From: a virus
Length of the DNA: 24,883 nt
Virus record (IMG/VR): IMGVR_UViG_3300042924_000357
Location: 1 to 24,883 of that record
Reading direction: 5' to 3' (one strand)
Positions within the stretch are counted from its first letter, which is position 1. Each line of letters starts with the position of its first letter. Below, in pieces: positions 23,547 through 24,883 of this stretch. The notes beneath the pieces are model-generated. The model ran no database searches. It saw nothing but the letters and a program-made list of their open reading frames with translations, and was not told where the DNA came from. The translations under genes were made by a program, and so were the position numbers.

Positions 23547-24883
23547 CGTCTGCCGTCCGGTCTGATGTCAATACGGGTAGCACCCAACTGCCATGTAGTT
23601 CCAAGGTTGGTAGAGCTTACCTTTAAGATAAGTTGACGGCCACGGACACGGGTGTTAATCTGCCCTGTAAATCCCTCAGTCACTGTGTACTGAGCGCCGG
23701 TTTGTTTAGTTACATTGCCTGTTACCGCCGTGCCAGTTCCAGAGCCTGAGTTCTGCAAGGGGTAGAGCGTGTAAACGACTTGTGGCGTAGGAGAAGCATC
23801 TGACCCTGAGAATGTTAAGTCAGGCAACATACGATATACAAAGCCAAATCTGTCGCCGTCATCAATGTCAAATTCTGAAGATGAGATGTAAGCCTCAATA
23901 CCTGCGGGCGTACCTGTCTCGTTATTGTCTAAGCCGTATTCTTGATCAACTAAGTTGTAGTTGTACGTAGCGGCAATAGGGAAGTCTCTTAAACCGGAGT
24001 CAAGCCATGCTGTTCGCTCCATAGTGCCGTAATACCAGATTTTTTCAAGATAGTTGTACACCACATAACGATTAGCAACCAAGCTGCCAGCCGCGCAGTA
24101 GAACCACCAGATCTCGTTAAAGCCTTCGTTAGTACCGGCAAACACTTGTTGGTTTTGCTGGAGGTTAATGTCTTGATATACGTACCTGCGGAGGTCGCAT
24201 GGCAGAGTCTGTAAGCGTCCATCGTACAGATAGAACTTATCAACGCCCATCCAGTACACCACACCAGAAGCTTGTGCTGCTGCGTTTTGACCAAGTATAG
24301 AAATGTTGTCACCCATTAACTGACTAGACCAAACCACTGGCGGGCCAATGTACTGTAAAGAATAGATGGCTGAGTCAGTCCAAACCAAGATCTCTTGGCG
24401 GGTTTGGATGGAAGTTATGATGCTTGAGCCGTGTGACAACTGCACGCTACCGGCTTGATTGGTTGCGGAGGGTGTCCAGTTAACCACAGACTCCTGATCC
24501 GACCAACGAATAAGCATAGGATTCTGTATGGTTGTGCCGTAGTCATTACAGCCAAACGCAAACACAAATCGGCTAATGTCAGACACAAAGATAAAGTTCT
24601 GGATAATTGGGCAGTCTGAAGCGCCCGACAAGCTTACGATGTTTACACCATTAGGCATGATGTAATGATCACCAGATTGCGTTCCTGTCGTGGTAATAGC
24701 CGCGCCGCCAACAGTGGCCGCTAAGTTAAAAGTATTACCACTAGAGTTAATGACGTAATAAATAGTTCCGGGGGACAAGCCAGTCGGCAACGCAGACGGA
24801 TAGCCGCTGTTAGTAAGGATGACTGGTGAACCATTTGGTAAGTTAAAAGCGGCAGTAACTACCGCAGGAGAAGCTATGGTGAC
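23543..24883 (-). CDS. gp10-like tail/portal-plug protein, beta-propeller type (partial)
   Basis: The frame is open across the right edge, so the N-terminus is missing; the visible part is 446 aa. A TTG at 24790 is not the true start, because the reading frame continues upstream with a fitting sequence (SPAVVTAAFNLPNGSPVILT). Repeated strand-rich units (FVFAFGCND, EILVWTDSAIYSLQYIG, GVVYWMGVDKFYLYDG, FNEIWWFYC, YVVYNYLEKIWYYG) suggest a beta-propeller, as in P22 gp10-like packaged-DNA stabilisation and other tail-hub proteins. The end ([18 protein letters not shown]) is beta-rich. It is the first visible gene of the leftward structural block and likely sits at the portal-tail junction. The family assignment is by pattern only. 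Confidence 0.6.
   Translation of the reverse strand, partial: VTIASPAVVTAAFNLPNGSPVILTNSGYPSALPTGLSPGTIYYVINSSGNTFNLAATVGGAAITTTGTQSGDHYIMPNGVNIVSLSGASDCPIIQNFIFVSDISRFVFAFGCNDYGTTIQNPMLIRWSDQESVVNWTPSATNQAGSVQLSHGSSIITSIQTRQEILVWTDSAIYSLQYIGPPVVWSSQLMGDNISILGQNAAAQASGVVYWMGVDKFYLYDGRLQTLPCDLRRYVYQDINLQQNQQVFAGTNEGFNEIWWFYCAAGSLVANRYVVYNYLEKIWYYGTMERTAWLDSGLRDFPIAATYNYNLVDQEYGLDNNETGTPAGIEAYISSSEFDIDDGDRFGFVYRMLPDLTFSGSDASPTPQVVYTLYPLQNSGSGTGTAVTGNVTKQTGAQYTVTEGFTGQINTRVRGRQLILKVSSTNLGTTWQLGATRIDIRPDGRR

Noticed and set aside
24788-24790. TTG start codon for the gp10-like gene
   Set aside because: The frame stays open to the right edge of the window with sequence that continues the same protein style, so the gene is truncated by the window and does not start here.

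Overview
This window is a piece of a tailed-phage (Caudoviricetes) genome, free or integrated, most likely from a Gram-negative (proteobacterial) host. Evidence: a dense block of tiny overlapping early genes with strong AGGAG-type ribosome binding sites and a recombination cassette (RusA-like resolvase, Cas4/RecB-like nuclease, DUF1071 annealing protein, SSB-like protein), facing a contiguous block of large virion/ejection genes that ends in a 2528-residue polyvalent protein. No integrase, terminase, capsid, polymerase, tRNA or lysis gene is visible. The host assignment is inference only.

Layout. 1-449: intergenic DNA with small inverted repeats, a weak terminator-like hairpin and three copies of the palindrome GTTTAAAC. 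450-899 (-): RusA-like resolvase, divergent from 918-6055 (+), a cascade of 17 short genes with overlaps of 4-77 bases or gaps under 10 bases, indicating one translationally coupled operon. It begins with DNA recombination/binding proteins (nuclease, annealing protein, SSB-like protein, HTH and ribbon-helix-helix proteins). It continues with zinc-finger microproteins, a small membrane protein, a DUF3310-type protein and a DUF1364/YbcO-type HNH protein. 6036-24883 (-): seven late genes, read right to left: partial gp10-like tail/portal-plug protein, a 115-aa protein, a 1978-aa Ala-rich fibrous protein, three virion-associated proteins of 319, 302 and 582 aa, and the 2528-aa polyvalent protein. 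The two blocks converge and overlap by 20 bp with no obvious terminator.

How the genes may work together. The early operon looks like a phage single-strand-annealing recombination and replication-support module. The late operon looks like the tail-completion and ejection part of a virion; the large proteins carry hydrophobic Gly/Ala-rich helices, coiled coils and possible enzymatic domains (HExxH metallopeptidase, ADP-ribosyltransferase-like fold, Cys-cluster GP88-like domain) that could be delivered with the DNA.

The most unusual sequence-level signal is the dispersed 8-bp palindrome GTTTAAAC (at least 21 exact copies; less than one expected by chance) with a one-base variant GTGTAAAC/GTTTACAC (at least 13 more). 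It is found on both transcription blocks, in both possible stop-free frames (Phe-Lys and Leu-Asn) and in non-coding DNA, so it appears to be selected as DNA. Other leads are helical modules shared between separate ejection proteins and acidic SSB-like tails on two early proteins.
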